DNA from: Propionibacteriaceae bacterium
GTDB taxonomy: Bacteria; Actinomycetota; Actinomycetes; Propionibacteriales; Propionibacteriaceae
Assembly (NCBI GenBank): GCA_031287505.1
Contig: JAITSW010000035.1
Span: 1-12,235 of the forward strand
Direction of reading: 5' to 3'
Length of the DNA: 12,235 nucleotides
Position numbers and translations under genes: made by a program. The notes under the pieces are model-generated. The model searched no databases and was not told where the DNA came from. It saw only the letters and a list, made by a program, of their open reading frames with translations. Positions 1-8,800 of the stretch are shown here, piece by piece (position 1 is the stretch's first letter; each line of letters starts with the position of its first letter).

Positions 1-16
1 CGGCACCCAACGGGCT

Positions 17-47
17 ATTTTAGCCTGACTGGCCGCCATAGCGCCAA
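17..47 (-). promoter_or_regulatory. Possible minus-strand promoter beyond rho
   Basis: Read on the minus strand, a TAAAAT hexamer (plus 17-22) lies 19 bases after a TTGGCG hexamer (plus 42-47), resembling a sigma-70-type -10 and -35 with a spacing slightly over the usual 17. It would drive a gene to the left of the window; rpmE or prfA often follow rho in actinobacteria, but neither is visible here. The -10 is also the core of a short inverted repeat (GGCTA, TTT, TAGCC at 13-25), so it could instead be part of a hairpin between rho and the next gene. Weak evidence. Confidence 0.25.
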
Positions 48-124
48 ACTGAAGCGACCTCACACTTATTCCCGGATTAGGTAAAGCGGGTCACAAGACA
101 CTGAAGGCAGCCGAAGGCAACAAG

Positions 125-1909
125 CTACCGGCCGTCGTCCACCCCTGGGGTGGTTTTGGAGATCAGCACGAGGAACTCGGCGTTGCTCTTGGTCTTGCGC
201 ATGCGGTTTAGCAGCATCTCCAGGCTGGCTTGGGGCTCCAGGCCGGAAAGGACGCGCCGCAGCTTCCAAATGATCGCCAATTCCTGACTGCTCAGCAGCC
301 ATTCTTCACGGCGCGTACCCGATGCGATGACGTCAATGGCCGGGAAGACGCGCTTGTCGGCAGACTCGCGGCGTAAACGCAGCTCCATGTTGCCAGTGCC
401 CTTGAACTCTTCGAAAATCACTTCGTCCATCTTGGAGCCGGTCTCGATCAGAGCCGTGGCCAAGATGGTGAGCGAACCGCCACCTTCGACGTTGCGAGCC
501 GCGCCAAAGAACTTCTTCGGCGGGTAAAGGGCTGCCGAATCGACACCGCCGGAGAGGATGCGCCCGGAAGCGGGGGCAGCGAGGTTGTAGGCCCGGCTCA
601 AACGGGTGATGCCGTCAAGCAAGATGACCACGTCTCGACCAGCTTCAACCAGGCGCTTGGCACGCTCAATAGCCAGCTCGGCGATCATAGTGTGGTCTTC
701 GGCGGGACGGTCAAAGGTGGAGGCCACCACTTCGCCCTCGACGGAACGCTGGAAATCGGTGACTTCTTCCGGACGTTCGTCCACCAAGACCACCATCAGG
801 TGGACTTCGGGATTATTAGTGGTAATCGAGTTGGCGATGGACTGCATCACCATCGTCTTGCCGGCCTTGGGCGGTGAAACGATCAGACCCCGCTGGCCTT
901 TGCCAATCGGCGAAACCAAATCGATGATTCGGCCGGTCATATTGGTGGGGGTCGTCTCCAGGCGGAGTTGCTCTTGGGGGTAGAGCGGGGTGAGCTTGGC
1001 AAACTCCGGACGGTCTTTTGCCGCTTCGGGCTCCAAGCCGTTCACGGTGTCGAGCCGGACTAGCGGATTGTATTTCTGCCCGCGCTCGCCATCACGAGGC
1101 TGACGGATCGCACCAGAAACGATGTCGCCCTTACGCAGCCCGTGGCGGCGAACCATCGAGAGCGACACGTAGGCGTCATTGGGGCTTTGCAGATACCCGG
1201 TGGTACGCACAAACGCGTAGGTGTCGAGAATGTCGAGAATGCCCGAAACCTCGATGAGGACATCGTCGGGAGAGATCACCGGCTCTGCCTCTAGGCGGTC
1301 ATAGCTATTGCGGCTGTTTCCGCTATTGCCGGCCTGGCGGCGGTTGTTGCCGCCTTGCTGCCGATCGCGATTGCGGCGCCGGCGGCCGCGACGACCCTGG
1401 CCCTCTCCTTCTTCGCCCTCGCTGCGCGGCTGCTCGTTGCGCGGCTGCTCGTTCCGCTGGTTATTGCGCTGCTCCGAACCCGCCTCATCACCGCCCGTCG
1501 TCGGGACTTTGCCAATATCTGCCACCAATGCGTCTAGCGCAGCAGCCACATCGTCGTTGGGCTTGCCTTCCGCAGCCGATTCGACTGCCGGCTCATCTGC
1601 TTTGGGGGCGCGAGAGCGCTGGCGCCGCCTACCGGCAGGCTGAGGCTCGGCATTGTCAGCAGGCTGAGGGTCGGCGTTGCCAGTTAGAGCTTCTGATTGG
1701 CTTGCCTTCGGCTCGGCAGCAGCTAGCGCAACGTCCTTGGCTGCCTTTGGAGCCCGAGCAGCCTTGGGACGTTCGCCGCCGCCGCTGAGCGCGGCCACCA
1801 AGTCGCCTTTGCGCATGGCGGAAGCGCCTTTGACCCCAGCTTGCACTGCCATAGCTTTGAGATCGGCCAACTTCAACTTGTCCAACCCCGAGACATTTGT
1901 TTGCGTCAC
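125..1909 (-). CDS. rho: Transcription termination factor Rho
   Basis: Hexameric RNA-dependent ATPase/helicase that terminates transcription of untranslated RNA. The 594-residue product starts with a SAP-like Rho N-terminal helical domain (about residues 9-43). A long low-complexity insertion follows (about 45-205), first Ala/Glu/Pro-rich, then Arg/Asn/Gln/Glu-rich with an [11 protein letters not shown] patch. Next come the cold-shock-like RNA-binding fold (about 218-290) and the RecA-type ATPase domain, with Walker A PPKAGKT (Lys351) and Walker B VVILLDG (Asp432). Length and architecture match actinobacterial Rho, where such insertions are known and bind RNA. The start is GTG: an in-frame TAA lies five codons upstream, and AGGAA sits 5 bases before the GTG. 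It follows thrH by 253 bases, so it may be read from that operon, from its own leader, or both. Confidence 0.97.
   Translation of the reverse strand: MTQTNVSGLDKLKLADLKAMAVQAGVKGASAMRKGDLVAALSGGGERPKAARAPKAAKDVALAAAEPKASQSEALTGNADPQPADNAEPQPAGRRRQRSRAPKADEPAVESAAEGKPNDDVAAALDALVADIGKVPTTGGDEAGSEQRNNQRNEQPRNEQPRSEGEEGEGQGRRGRRRRNRDRQQGGNNRRQAGNSGNSRNSYDRLEAEPVISPDDVLIEVSGILDILDTYAFVRTTGYLQSPNDAYVSLSMVRRHGLRKGDIVSGAIRQPRDGERGQKYNPLVRLDTVNGLEPEAAKDRPEFAKLTPLYPQEQLRLETTPTNMTGRIIDLVSPIGKGQRGLIVSPPKAGKTMVMQSIANSITTNNPEVHLMVVLVDERPEEVTDFQRSVEGEVVASTFDRPAEDHTMIAELAIERAKRLVEAGRDVVILLDGITRLSRAYNLAAPASGRILSGGVDSAALYPPKKFFGAARNVEGGGSLTILATALIETGSKMDEVIFEEFKGTGNMELRLRRESADKRVFPAIDVIASGTRREEWLLSSQELAIIWKLRRVLSGLEPQASLEMLLNRMRKTKSNAEFLVLISKTTPGVDDGR
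1424..1453 (-). repeat. 15-base tandem repeat inside rho
   Basis: Two perfect copies of a 15-base unit (plus strand gcgcggctgctcgtt) lie end to end. They are in frame and encode a doubled Asn-Glu-Gln-Pro-Arg motif in the disordered insertion of Rho, and a degenerate further copy follows at about 1454-1475. The pattern suggests the insertion changes length by slippage or duplication without breaking the frame. Confidence 0.85.
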
Positions 1910-2162
1910 AAATATTCCTATCGATTATTATCATGTGCCCCATACGGACTGCACTGAAAAGACTCAGATCAGTTCAACTAGGCACAGAACCTCGACAGTA
2001 ATGCTGGTACTGCGTATCTTTTTGATTCTCAAGCGGCTCACCGCCCGGCCTGTCACTAGGCACTGATCTATCTCAGAAAGATTCTAGCACCCAAGTATCT
2101 AATACCGCATAAAACTGCCGGCGGAGTGTTCGCAAACGTTAGCGCCTGGTTCAAACAGGATG
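1910..2162 (-). other. rho leader / thrH-rho intergenic region
   Basis: This 253-base gap has no credible gene. Downstream of thrH there is no GC-rich hairpin followed by a T-run on the minus strand, so read-through into rho is plausible. Only weak hairpins are seen: GCGG/CCGC around 2033-2044, and an ACTGA/TCAGT pair around 1955-1980 (minus strand). A GATAAT hexamer lies just upstream of the rho ribosome-binding site (about 1928-1933) but has no good -35. Long rho leaders are used for autogenous control in other bacteria; that role here is inference. Confidence 0.45.
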
Positions 2163-2774
2163 CTACTGAGCGAGCGATTCAAGCAAGGGCTCGATAGCGG
2201 CGCGTAACTCGCCGAGGCTGTTCACCACTGGAAATTGCGGGAATTCTTCGACGACATTGGCGGGCGGGTTGATCAGGATGCCCGCGTCCGCCTGCGTCAA
2301 CATGTTGGTGTCGTTATAGGAATCTCCAGCGGAAATGACTTTGAAGTTCAACTGCTGCAATGCTTTGACGGCTTCGCGTTTGGAGTCCTCCTGACGCAGG
2401 CGATAACCCGTGATTCGATCATTTTCCACCTCAAGGCTGTGGCAGAAAAGCGTCGCATGGTGCAACTGCTTGACCAGCGGACTGGCAAACTCGTAAAACG
2501 TGTCGGAGAGCACTATTACCTGGGAGCGTTCTCGCAACCAAGCCAAAAAATCTGGGGCATCGGGATACGGGCCCATAGCGGCGATAACTTCTTGGATAGC
2601 CGACAGGGTGATCTGGTGTTCGTCCAAGAGGCGCAGCCGATGTTTCATCAACTCGTGGTAATCAGAAATATCGCGGGTAGTGAGCCGCAATTCGTCAATC
2701 CCGGTACGCTGTGCGACATTTATCCAGATCTCTGGAACCAGCACACCTTCCATATCGAGGCAAGTGACTATCAT
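2163..2774 (-). CDS. thrH: Phosphoserine phosphatase / homoserine phosphotransferase ThrH
   Basis: HAD-superfamily enzyme of 203 residues. It closely resembles Pseudomonas aeruginosa ThrH (about 205 residues), which dephosphorylates phosphoserine and can pass the phosphate to homoserine. The first motif, CLDMEGVLVPE, has Asp7 and Glu9 (the DxE form typical of ThrH, not the DxD of SerB). Motif II is VLSDTFYEF with Ser90, Lys132 is a motif III candidate, and motif IV is GDSYND at 150-155. I chose the internal ATG at 2772-2774, which is preceded at 6 bases by AGGGGG and aligns with the ThrH N-terminus; a longer reading from 2816 would add 14 unrelated residues and overlap hom. Placement 34 bases after hom strongly suggests a role in threonine synthesis. 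Family assignment is confident; the in vivo reaction is inferred. Confidence 0.93.
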   Translation of the reverse strand: MIVTCLDMEGVLVPEIWINVAQRTGIDELRLTTRDISDYHELMKHRLRLLDEHQITLSAIQEVIAAMGPYPDAPDFLAWLRERSQVIVLSDTFYEFASPLVKQLHHATLFCHSLEVENDRITGYRLRQEDSKREAVKALQQLNFKVISAGDSYNDTNMLTQADAGILINPPANVVEEFPQFPVVNSLGELRAAIEPLLESLAQ

Positions 2775-2780
2775 CTGAGT

Positions 2781-2786
2781 CCCCCT
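2781..2786 (-). promoter_or_regulatory. Ribosome-binding site that fixes the thrH start
   Basis: AGGGGG on the minus strand, 6 bases before the ATG at 2772-2774. It supports the shorter 203-residue ThrH rather than a start inside the hom coding region. Confidence 0.75.
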
Positions 2787-2808
2787 GTTCTTTTCAGCGC
2801 TGCGCGGC

Positions 2809-4101
2809 CTAGGCACCCTCTACCCGCATGATCTTGATTCCGGCGTGTACCCGTGACAGCTGCTCCAGATCAGCGATGGTCTGAACCACATCTCCATTGC
2901 GGGCCACATGCGTCACCACGTTCAATCTAGCCAAGCCAGAGGCATCTTCGCCCTGCCGAACTGCCTGCAAAGACACGCCCCGCCCGGCAAAAACAGCCGC
3001 AACCTGGGCTAGAACACCCGGTTCGTCGTCCACCAAGAGTGAAACGAAATAGCGCGAACGCTCCTCCTGCGCGGGAGTGATTCCGCGCGTCAAATAGGCG
3101 GAACCGCCAGGGGCGAAGGTGCCGCGAACCCGGTTGCGGGCTGCTGTCACCACATCTCCAAGCACCGCAGAGGCAGTGGGAGCGCCACCGGCACCCGGGC
3201 CCATAAACATCAACTCGCCGGCATAGCGGGATTCAATAAAAATGGCATTTTGAGCGCCATTGATCCCAGCCAACGGGTGTTTATTCGAAATCATCGTCGG
3301 ATGAACCCCGATGCTGATCGTGCCAGATTCAGAAAGCTCGCAACGTGCCAGCAGCTTCACCACACAGTCCATATCCGCGGCAGCTGCGATATCCCCATCG
3401 GTAACAGACGTTATGCCTTCACGAGACACATCTGTTAGGCGCACCTGCGAGTGAAAGGCCAAAGATGCCAAAATGGCGGCTTTGGCGGCGGCGTCAAAAC
3501 CTTCGACATCAGCGGTCGGATCAGCTTCGGCATAGCCAAGCTTCTGAGCTTCGAGAAGCACATCGCCGTAGGCAACTCCATGAGAAGTCATCTGCTCCAA
3601 AATGTAGTTGGTGGTGCCGTTCACGATGCCGGTGACAGCTGTGATCTCGTCTCCAACCAAAGATTCGCGCAGCGGTCGGATGATTGGGATGGCGCCGGCC
3701 ACAGCCGCCTCATAGTAGACATCCACCCCAGAAGCCTCGGCAGCTCGGAAGATAACATCGCCATATTCGGCAAGCAGCGCCTTATTTGCGGTAACGACCG
3801 AAGCCCCGTGTTTTACCGCTGCCAAAATCAGGCCCCTGGCAGGCTCTAGTCCGCCGATAACCTCCACAACGATGTCAATGTCGCCGCGGGTGACCAGCCC
3901 CATCGGGTCGTTGGTAAGCAACGCCTTGTCGATACCGGGACGCTCTTTTTCCAGATCGCGCACCGCGATACCGACAAGCTCCAGTGGACGCCCAGAGCGC
4001 GATTCGAATTCGGCGCTCTGCTCTAAAAAGACCCGCGCTACCTGCGAACCAACCGTGCCGGCGCCCAGCAAAACAACTTTCACCGGCTTAACATCTCTCA
4101 T
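2809..4101 (-). CDS. hom: Homoserine dehydrogenase
   Basis: Reduces aspartate semialdehyde to homoserine with NAD(P)H, the branch point to threonine and methionine. The 430-residue product has an N-terminal Rossmann fold with GAGTVG (residues 13-18), the conserved NK of the catalytic domain (Lys107), the GIVNGTTNYIL substrate-site motif, and a C-terminal ACT domain from about residue 349 (YFVSLLVDDEPGVLAQ) that usually mediates feedback inhibition by threonine. Length is close to the 441 residues of the M. tuberculosis enzyme. The ATG overlaps the lysA stop (ATGA), and AAGGAA lies 7 bases upstream, so translation is probably coupled to lysA. thrH follows after 34 bases. Confidence 0.97.
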   Translation of the reverse strand: MRDVKPVKVVLLGAGTVGSQVARVFLEQSAEFESRSGRPLELVGIAVRDLEKERPGIDKALLTNDPMGLVTRGDIDIVVEVIGGLEPARGLILAAVKHGASVVTANKALLAEYGDVIFRAAEASGVDVYYEAAVAGAIPIIRPLRESLVGDEITAVTGIVNGTTNYILEQMTSHGVAYGDVLLEAQKLGYAEADPTADVEGFDAAAKAAILASLAFHSQVRLTDVSREGITSVTDGDIAAAADMDCVVKLLARCELSESGTISIGVHPTMISNKHPLAGINGAQNAIFIESRYAGELMFMGPGAGGAPTASAVLGDVVTAARNRVRGTFAPGGSAYLTRGITPAQEERSRYFVSLLVDDEPGVLAQVAAVFAGRGVSLQAVRQGEDASGLARLNVVTHVARNGDVVQTIADLEQLSRVHAGIKIMRVEGA

Positions 4102-5519
4102 TTGACGTTTCCTTCCACAATGTCAACGTCCAATCTAAGCAGATCGTCAATAGTTTCGCGGCGGATGAGCGTGGAGACTTGTCCATCTTTCACAGCTACC
4201 ACCGGCGGACGCGGTGTGTGATTGTAATTTCCCGCCATGGAACGGCTGTAGGCGCCTGTGGCGGGCACGGCAATCAGATCGCCAGGTTGGACGTCGGAGG
4301 GCAAGAACTCGTCCCGCACCAAAATGTCGCCAGATTCGCAATGCAAGCCCACCACCCTGGAGAGAATCACCTCAGCTTTGGATGCCCTATTGGCTAGCGC
4401 GGCGGCGTACTCGGCTCCATAAAGGGCAGGTCGGATGTTGTCGCTCATGCCACCGTCAACGCTGATATAACGACGCGCATGCCCACTGCCCAGATCAACG
4501 TCTTTGGTAGTGCCGACACGGTAAAGCGCCGTCCCACAAGGGCCGACGATTGCCCGTCCAGGCTCAATCGAGAGCTTGGGAACACTCACGCCGTAGGCGC
4601 GGCATTCGTGCTCGACAATCTCACGCAGCCGAGTCGCCAACTCTTCGGGTTCTGTCGGAGTGTCTTCTTTGGTGTAGGCGATACCAAAACCGCCGCCCAG
4701 ATCCAGCTCCGTCATCTGCTCGCCGGTAGCCTCGCGGAACTGTTGGAAGAGCCGCAGCGTGCGCTTCGCCGCCACCTCAAAACCGTCTGTGTCAAAGATT
4801 TGCGAGCCGATATGCGAGTGGATACCAACCAATTTCAAACGCGGGCTGTGATAGCAGCGCATCATGGCCACCAACGCGGCACCAGAGTTGATCGCAAAGC
4901 CAAACTTCTGATCGTCATGGGCGGTGGCGATGTATTCGTGCGTGTGGGCCTCGACGCCGGTGGTGACTCGAACCATCACCTGCGCCACAACTCCCAACTC
5001 TTGAGCCAAAGCCTCCAACCGTCCGATCTCATCTGGCGAGTCGACGATGATGCGGCCTACCTGGGATTCCAGGCCCAAACGCAGCTCAGCCACGGTCTTG
5101 TTGTTGCCATGCATGCCGATTTTGGCCGGGTCAAAACCAGCTCGGAGGGCGACTGTCAACTCGCCCAAAGTGCACACGTCCAGATTCATTCCGGCTTTGA
5201 GAATCCATTTGGCGAATCCTTTGGAGATGAAGGCCTTGCCGGCGTAGAAAACCGTCCAGTCCGCGAAAGCCCGCGTCCAACGCCGCGCGCGCTCGGTGAA
5301 GTCGGCTTCATCCAAAACATAGGCCGGAGTGCCGACCAAATCAGCCAGTTGGGAGACCTTCATACCACCTATGCTCATCTCGCCATCGCCTTGCCGATAG
5401 ACGGTAGAACTCCAGATATTCTCGCTCAAGGCGTTGCCGTCTTCTGGCTTGACCAGCCATAGGGGCGCTGGGGAGCTAACGTCGGCATGGATGCCGCCGG
5501 CAACGTGCATATGTGTCAT
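4098..5519 (-). CDS. lysA: Diaminopimelate decarboxylase
   Basis: Pyridoxal-phosphate enzyme that decarboxylates meso-diaminopimelate to L-lysine. The 473-residue product is an alanine-racemase-like barrel with the PLP lysine in FYAGKAF (Lys95), HIGSQ (236-240), the glycine-rich phosphate loop GGGFG (275-279), EPGR (319-322) and the substrate/dimer motif CESGD (394-398). It is about 25 residues longer at the N-terminus than M. tuberculosis LysA (447). The start is uncertain: ATGs occur at 5517-5519 and 5508-5510 and neither has a Shine-Dalgarno sequence. A TAGAGT hexamer 8 bases before the first ATG would fit a leaderless message. It is the first gene of the lysA-hom-thrH operon. argS, often found upstream of lysA in actinobacteria, is not here. 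Confidence 0.95.
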   Translation of the reverse strand: MTHMHVAGGIHADVSSPAPLWLVKPEDGNALSENIWSSTVYRQGDGEMSIGGMKVSQLADLVGTPAYVLDEADFTERARRWTRAFADWTVFYAGKAFISKGFAKWILKAGMNLDVCTLGELTVALRAGFDPAKIGMHGNNKTVAELRLGLESQVGRIIVDSPDEIGRLEALAQELGVVAQVMVRVTTGVEAHTHEYIATAHDDQKFGFAINSGAALVAMMRCYHSPRLKLVGIHSHIGSQIFDTDGFEVAAKRTLRLFQQFREATGEQMTELDLGGGFGIAYTKEDTPTEPEELATRLREIVEHECRAYGVSVPKLSIEPGRAIVGPCGTALYRVGTTKDVDLGSGHARRYISVDGGMSDNIRPALYGAEYAAALANRASKAEVILSRVVGLHCESGDILVRDEFLPSDVQPGDLIAVPATGAYSRSMAGNYNHTPRPPVVAVKDGQVSTLIRRETIDDLLRLDVDIVEGNVK

Positions 5520-5610
5520 GAGAGCTAACTCTACTTACCGCCGGGGTTCCGGCGCTGCTTCTGTCTTCCTTCGGACAGGTGATAGCATCTTGACTGGCCT
5601 ATAGACCTTG
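5520..5610. promoter_or_regulatory. Divergent control region between lysA and tRNA-Arg
   Basis: This 91-base gap must serve lysA (minus) and the tRNA (plus). It holds a perfect inverted repeat CGCCGG-GGTT-CCGGCG at 5539-5554 and a near-palindrome AGAGCTAACTCT at 5521-5532 covering the presumed lysA start point. It also holds a weak CTGTC/GACAG pair at 5561-5565 and 5574-5578. For lysA, TAGAGT on the minus strand (plus 5528-5533) could be a -10 giving an almost leaderless message. For the tRNA, TATAGA at 5600-5605 is a -10 candidate without a clear -35. It is too short for a lysine riboswitch. The repeats are seen; their operator role is inference. Confidence 0.4.
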
Positions 5611-5682
5611 GCCCCCATAGCTCAGGGGATAGAGCACCGCCCTCCGGAGGCGGGAGCGTAGGTTCGAATCCTACTGGGGGCG
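5611..5682 (+). tRNA. tRNA-Arg (anticodon CCG)
   Basis: Full cloverleaf. Acceptor stem GCCCCCA (5611-5617) pairs with TGGGGGC (5675-5681), followed by discriminator G5682. D-arm is GCTC...GAGC. Anticodon stem CCGCC/GGCGG (5637-5641 and 5649-5653) encloses loop CTCCGGA with anticodon CCG at 5644-5646, which reads CGG. T-arm contains GGTTCGAATCC. The 3' CCA is not encoded, as is usual in actinobacteria. No flanking integrase or duplicated tRNA 3' end is seen, so it does not look like an occupied integration site. No convincing terminator follows before kgd. Confidence 0.97.
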
Positions 5683-5803
5683 CTTTCTGCGACACCGGGC
5701 AGCCGCGTTACATATTCGTGAAGTCCTTGGAATTGCGTCTATCAACTTCGCTGGCGCAGGTAGAGTTCTTATGCATACGAGAGCTATGGGAGAGTGACGG
5801 GCT

Positions 5804-8800
5804 GTGTCTGAAATAGACGCTACAAACTTTGGGGCAAACGAATGGCTCATCGGGCAAATGCACCGGCAGTACCTCCAAGACCCGGCATCGGTTGATCCTT
5901 CATGGGCACAGCTCTTTGCCGGCGCTTCGGATGGCTCTAGCACAACCCCGCAGGTTGCGCAGCCAGCCGCCGAGGCGGCACCTGCCACTGCCCAGCCCGC
6001 TGCCCCAATGGTTTCAGCGCAGCCAGCCACCTCCACCTCCCCTGCACCTCTTACTTCTCAAGCCAGAGTCGAGCCGCAAGCCCCGGCGCACAGCACCGCG
6101 CCGAACGTGCCCGGATCCGCTTCGCGCGTCGCAAAGAATCTCCCCGACGCGGCCAGCCAGGGCGTAGCTGCCAGCGCCGAGCCCCAGCGCACTCCTTTGC
6201 GCGGTGCCTCAGCGCGCACCGCCGTCAATATGGCCAAGTCGTTGCAGGTGCCCACCGCCACCTCGGTGCGCGAAATCCCGATGAAGCTGGTCATTGACCA
6301 ACGTGAGATGATCAACCATCAGTTAGCTTCCACCATCGGAGGCAAAATCTCCTTTACGCATTTGATTGCCTACGCGATGATCCAGGCCATCAAAGCTGTG
6401 CCCGAGATGAACAACTCATACGAGGAGATTGATTCCAAGCCGTTCATCAAGACTGGGGAAAGCATCAATCTCGGGGTGGCCATCGACCTAGAGAAATCTG
6501 ATGGGACGCGCCAACTCCTGGTTCCCAATATCAAAGACTGCCAAGCGCGCGACTTTGCCTCATTTTGGCGCGAATACGAGCGGATCATTCGAAGGGCACG
6601 CGCTGGGCAGCTCACCCTAGATGATTTTGCCGGAACGACGGTCTCTATCACCAACCCGGGCGGTATTGGCACCAGCCATTCCGTCCCCCGGCTGCTGCCC
6701 GGCCAAGGCGTGATCTTAGGCGTCGGCTCGATTGCCTACCCACCCGAATTCCAAGGCTCTTCGACTTCGCGCATTAACGAGTTGGGCGTCTCGAAGGTCA
6801 CCACCCTGACATCCACCTACGACCATCGCATCATCCAGGGTGCCCAGTCAGGCGAATTCCTCAAGCACATGAACGAGTCGCTGCTGGGCCAGCATGGCTT
6901 CTTCGACGAAATCTTCCAGTCGCTGCGGGTGCCGTATACGCCGATTCGCTGGACGCGGGACGCCTCCGATGAGGGACTCAGTTCGCTACCTCGCGGCGCC
7001 CGGGTAATCTCGCTGATCAACGCCTATCGCACCCTCGGCCACTTTATGGCCGACATCGATCCGCTCGAATACCGGCAACGCACCCATCCCGAGTTGGCTA
7101 TCGAGCATCACGGTCTTTCGCTGTGGGATTTGGACCGTAGTTTCGGAGTCGGAGATTTCGCCGGCAACAAGGGCGGGCGCCAAACCATGCGCGAAATCTT
7201 GGCGCGCCTGCGTTCTTCCTATTGCCGTTCAATTGGCATTGAATATATGCACATCTCCAATTCGGCGCAGCGGGCCTGGGTGCAAGAACTCTTCGAAAAG
7301 CCCTTTGCGCGCTGGCCCCGCGAGGAGTATTTGCGCATACTAGACCGCCTAAACGAAGCCGAAATCTTTGAAACGTTCTTGCAAACGAAATACGTCGGCC
7401 AAAAGCGTTTCTCATTAGAAGGCGGCGAATCGGCAATTGTCTTCCTAGACCAGATTTGTGACGAAGCTGCCGAAACCGGCCTAGACGAAGTCATTATCGG
7501 GATGCCGCACCGGGGTCGCTTGAATGTGCTGGCCAATATCGTCGGCAAGTCTTATACCCAGATCTTCCGCGAATTTGAAGGCAACTTCGATCCCTCGCTG
7601 ATCGAAGGCAGCGGTGATGTGAAATATCACCTAGGCTCTGAGGGGCTCTTCACGGCCTCATCTGGCAAGAAGATCCGCACGTCGCTAGCGGCCAATCCCT
7701 CGCACTTGGAGGCGGTGAATTCGGTTGTCGAAGGCATAGCCCGGGCCGCCTTAGACCGCGAGATTTCCGCCATCGAAGCGGCCGGGAGCTTTCCCGTCTT
7801 GCCGGTGCTTGTCCATGGCGACGCGGCATTCGCAGGCCAGGGCGTGGTGTACGAGACGATGCAGATGAGCCAATTGCGCGCCTACAAGACCGGAGGCACC
7901 ATCCACCTGGTCATCAACAACCAGGTGGGATTCACCACCGCTCCGATTGAGGCCCGCTCTTCCACCTACGCGACCGACTTGGCCAAAGCATGGGAATGCC
8001 CAATTTTCCATGTCAACGGGGACGACCCGGAAGCTGTAGCCCGGGTAGCTCAGGTCGCTTTCGCCTTTAGACAGCAGTTCCATAAAGACGTGGTAATCGA
8101 TTTGGTTTGCTATCGCCGCCGCGGACACAACGAAGGCGACGATCCTTCGTTCACCCAGCCGGCTATGTACGACCTCATCGAGCAAAAGCGCAGCGTGCGA
8201 CAGCTTTTCACCGCCGCCCTGATCGGACGCGGAGATATTTCGCAGGTGGATGCCGACGAAGTCGCCTCCCGTTTCCGAGCCCGTTTGGACGCCGTCTTTT
8301 CCCAAGCCAAGACGGCCAGCGAATCCGACGACTACCGCACGGCACCCTATTACCCGTCAAAGCTGGGTATCGATGCCGGAACGGCTATCTCCCCCGAGGC
8401 GATGCAGCTGATTGCCAACGCCCACCTGGCTTTCCCGCCTGGTTTCACCGTTCACCCTACAGTGCTTAGCCAATTACAGCGGCGAGCCAACGCCCTAGCC
8501 GCTGGCCCGATTGACTGGGCCACCGCCGAGTTGCTGGCCATGGGTTCGCTGCTACTTGAGGGCCGCCCGGTGCGTCTGGTCGGCCAGGACTCGCGGCGGG
8601 GAACATTCAGCCAGCGCTTTGCCGCCGTCGTAGACCGGCAAACTGGCGAAGCCTATGTGCCGCTAAAGCACCTATGCGCAAATCAAGGACAGTTCTTCGT
8701 CTATGACTCCTTGCTCAGCGAATACGCCGCAATGGCCTTTGAATACGGCTACTCGCTGGCCGCGCCAGAAGCTTTGGTGTGCTGGGAAGCTCAGTTTGGG

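Noticed and set aside
1..124. Intrinsic terminator after rho
   Set aside because: The small hairpin at 11-27 has no T-run on the minus strand, and no other GC-rich stem is present.
2775..2816. Longer ThrH starting at 2816
   Set aside because: The 14 extra residues do not match ThrH, overlap the hom coding end, and the strong AGGGGG site points to the ATG at 2772-2774.
2235..2831. 198-codon plus-strand frame opposite thrH
   Set aside because: Antisense shadow of thrH; the ThrH motifs on the minus strand are unambiguous.
4479..5462. 327-codon open frame on the plus strand opposite lysA
   Set aside because: It lies wholly inside lysA on the other strand, has no recognisable domain, and is explained by codon bias of the real gene.
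5520..5610. Lysine riboswitch or T-box upstream of lysA
   Set aside because: Only 91 bases are available before the divergent tRNA, far less than a lysine riboswitch needs, and no T-box sequence is present.
5728..5760. SigR/SigH-type promoter (GGAAT...GTT) upstream of kgd
   Set aside because: GGAAT is present, but no GTT lies 17-19 bases downstream.
5611..5803. Integrated element at the tRNA-Arg gene
   Set aside because: No integrase, no duplicated tRNA 3' end, and the next gene is the core metabolic gene kgd.
7751..8305. 184-codon minus-strand frame inside kgd
   Set aside because: It covers the thiamine-diphosphate region of kgd on the opposite strand and resembles no known family.
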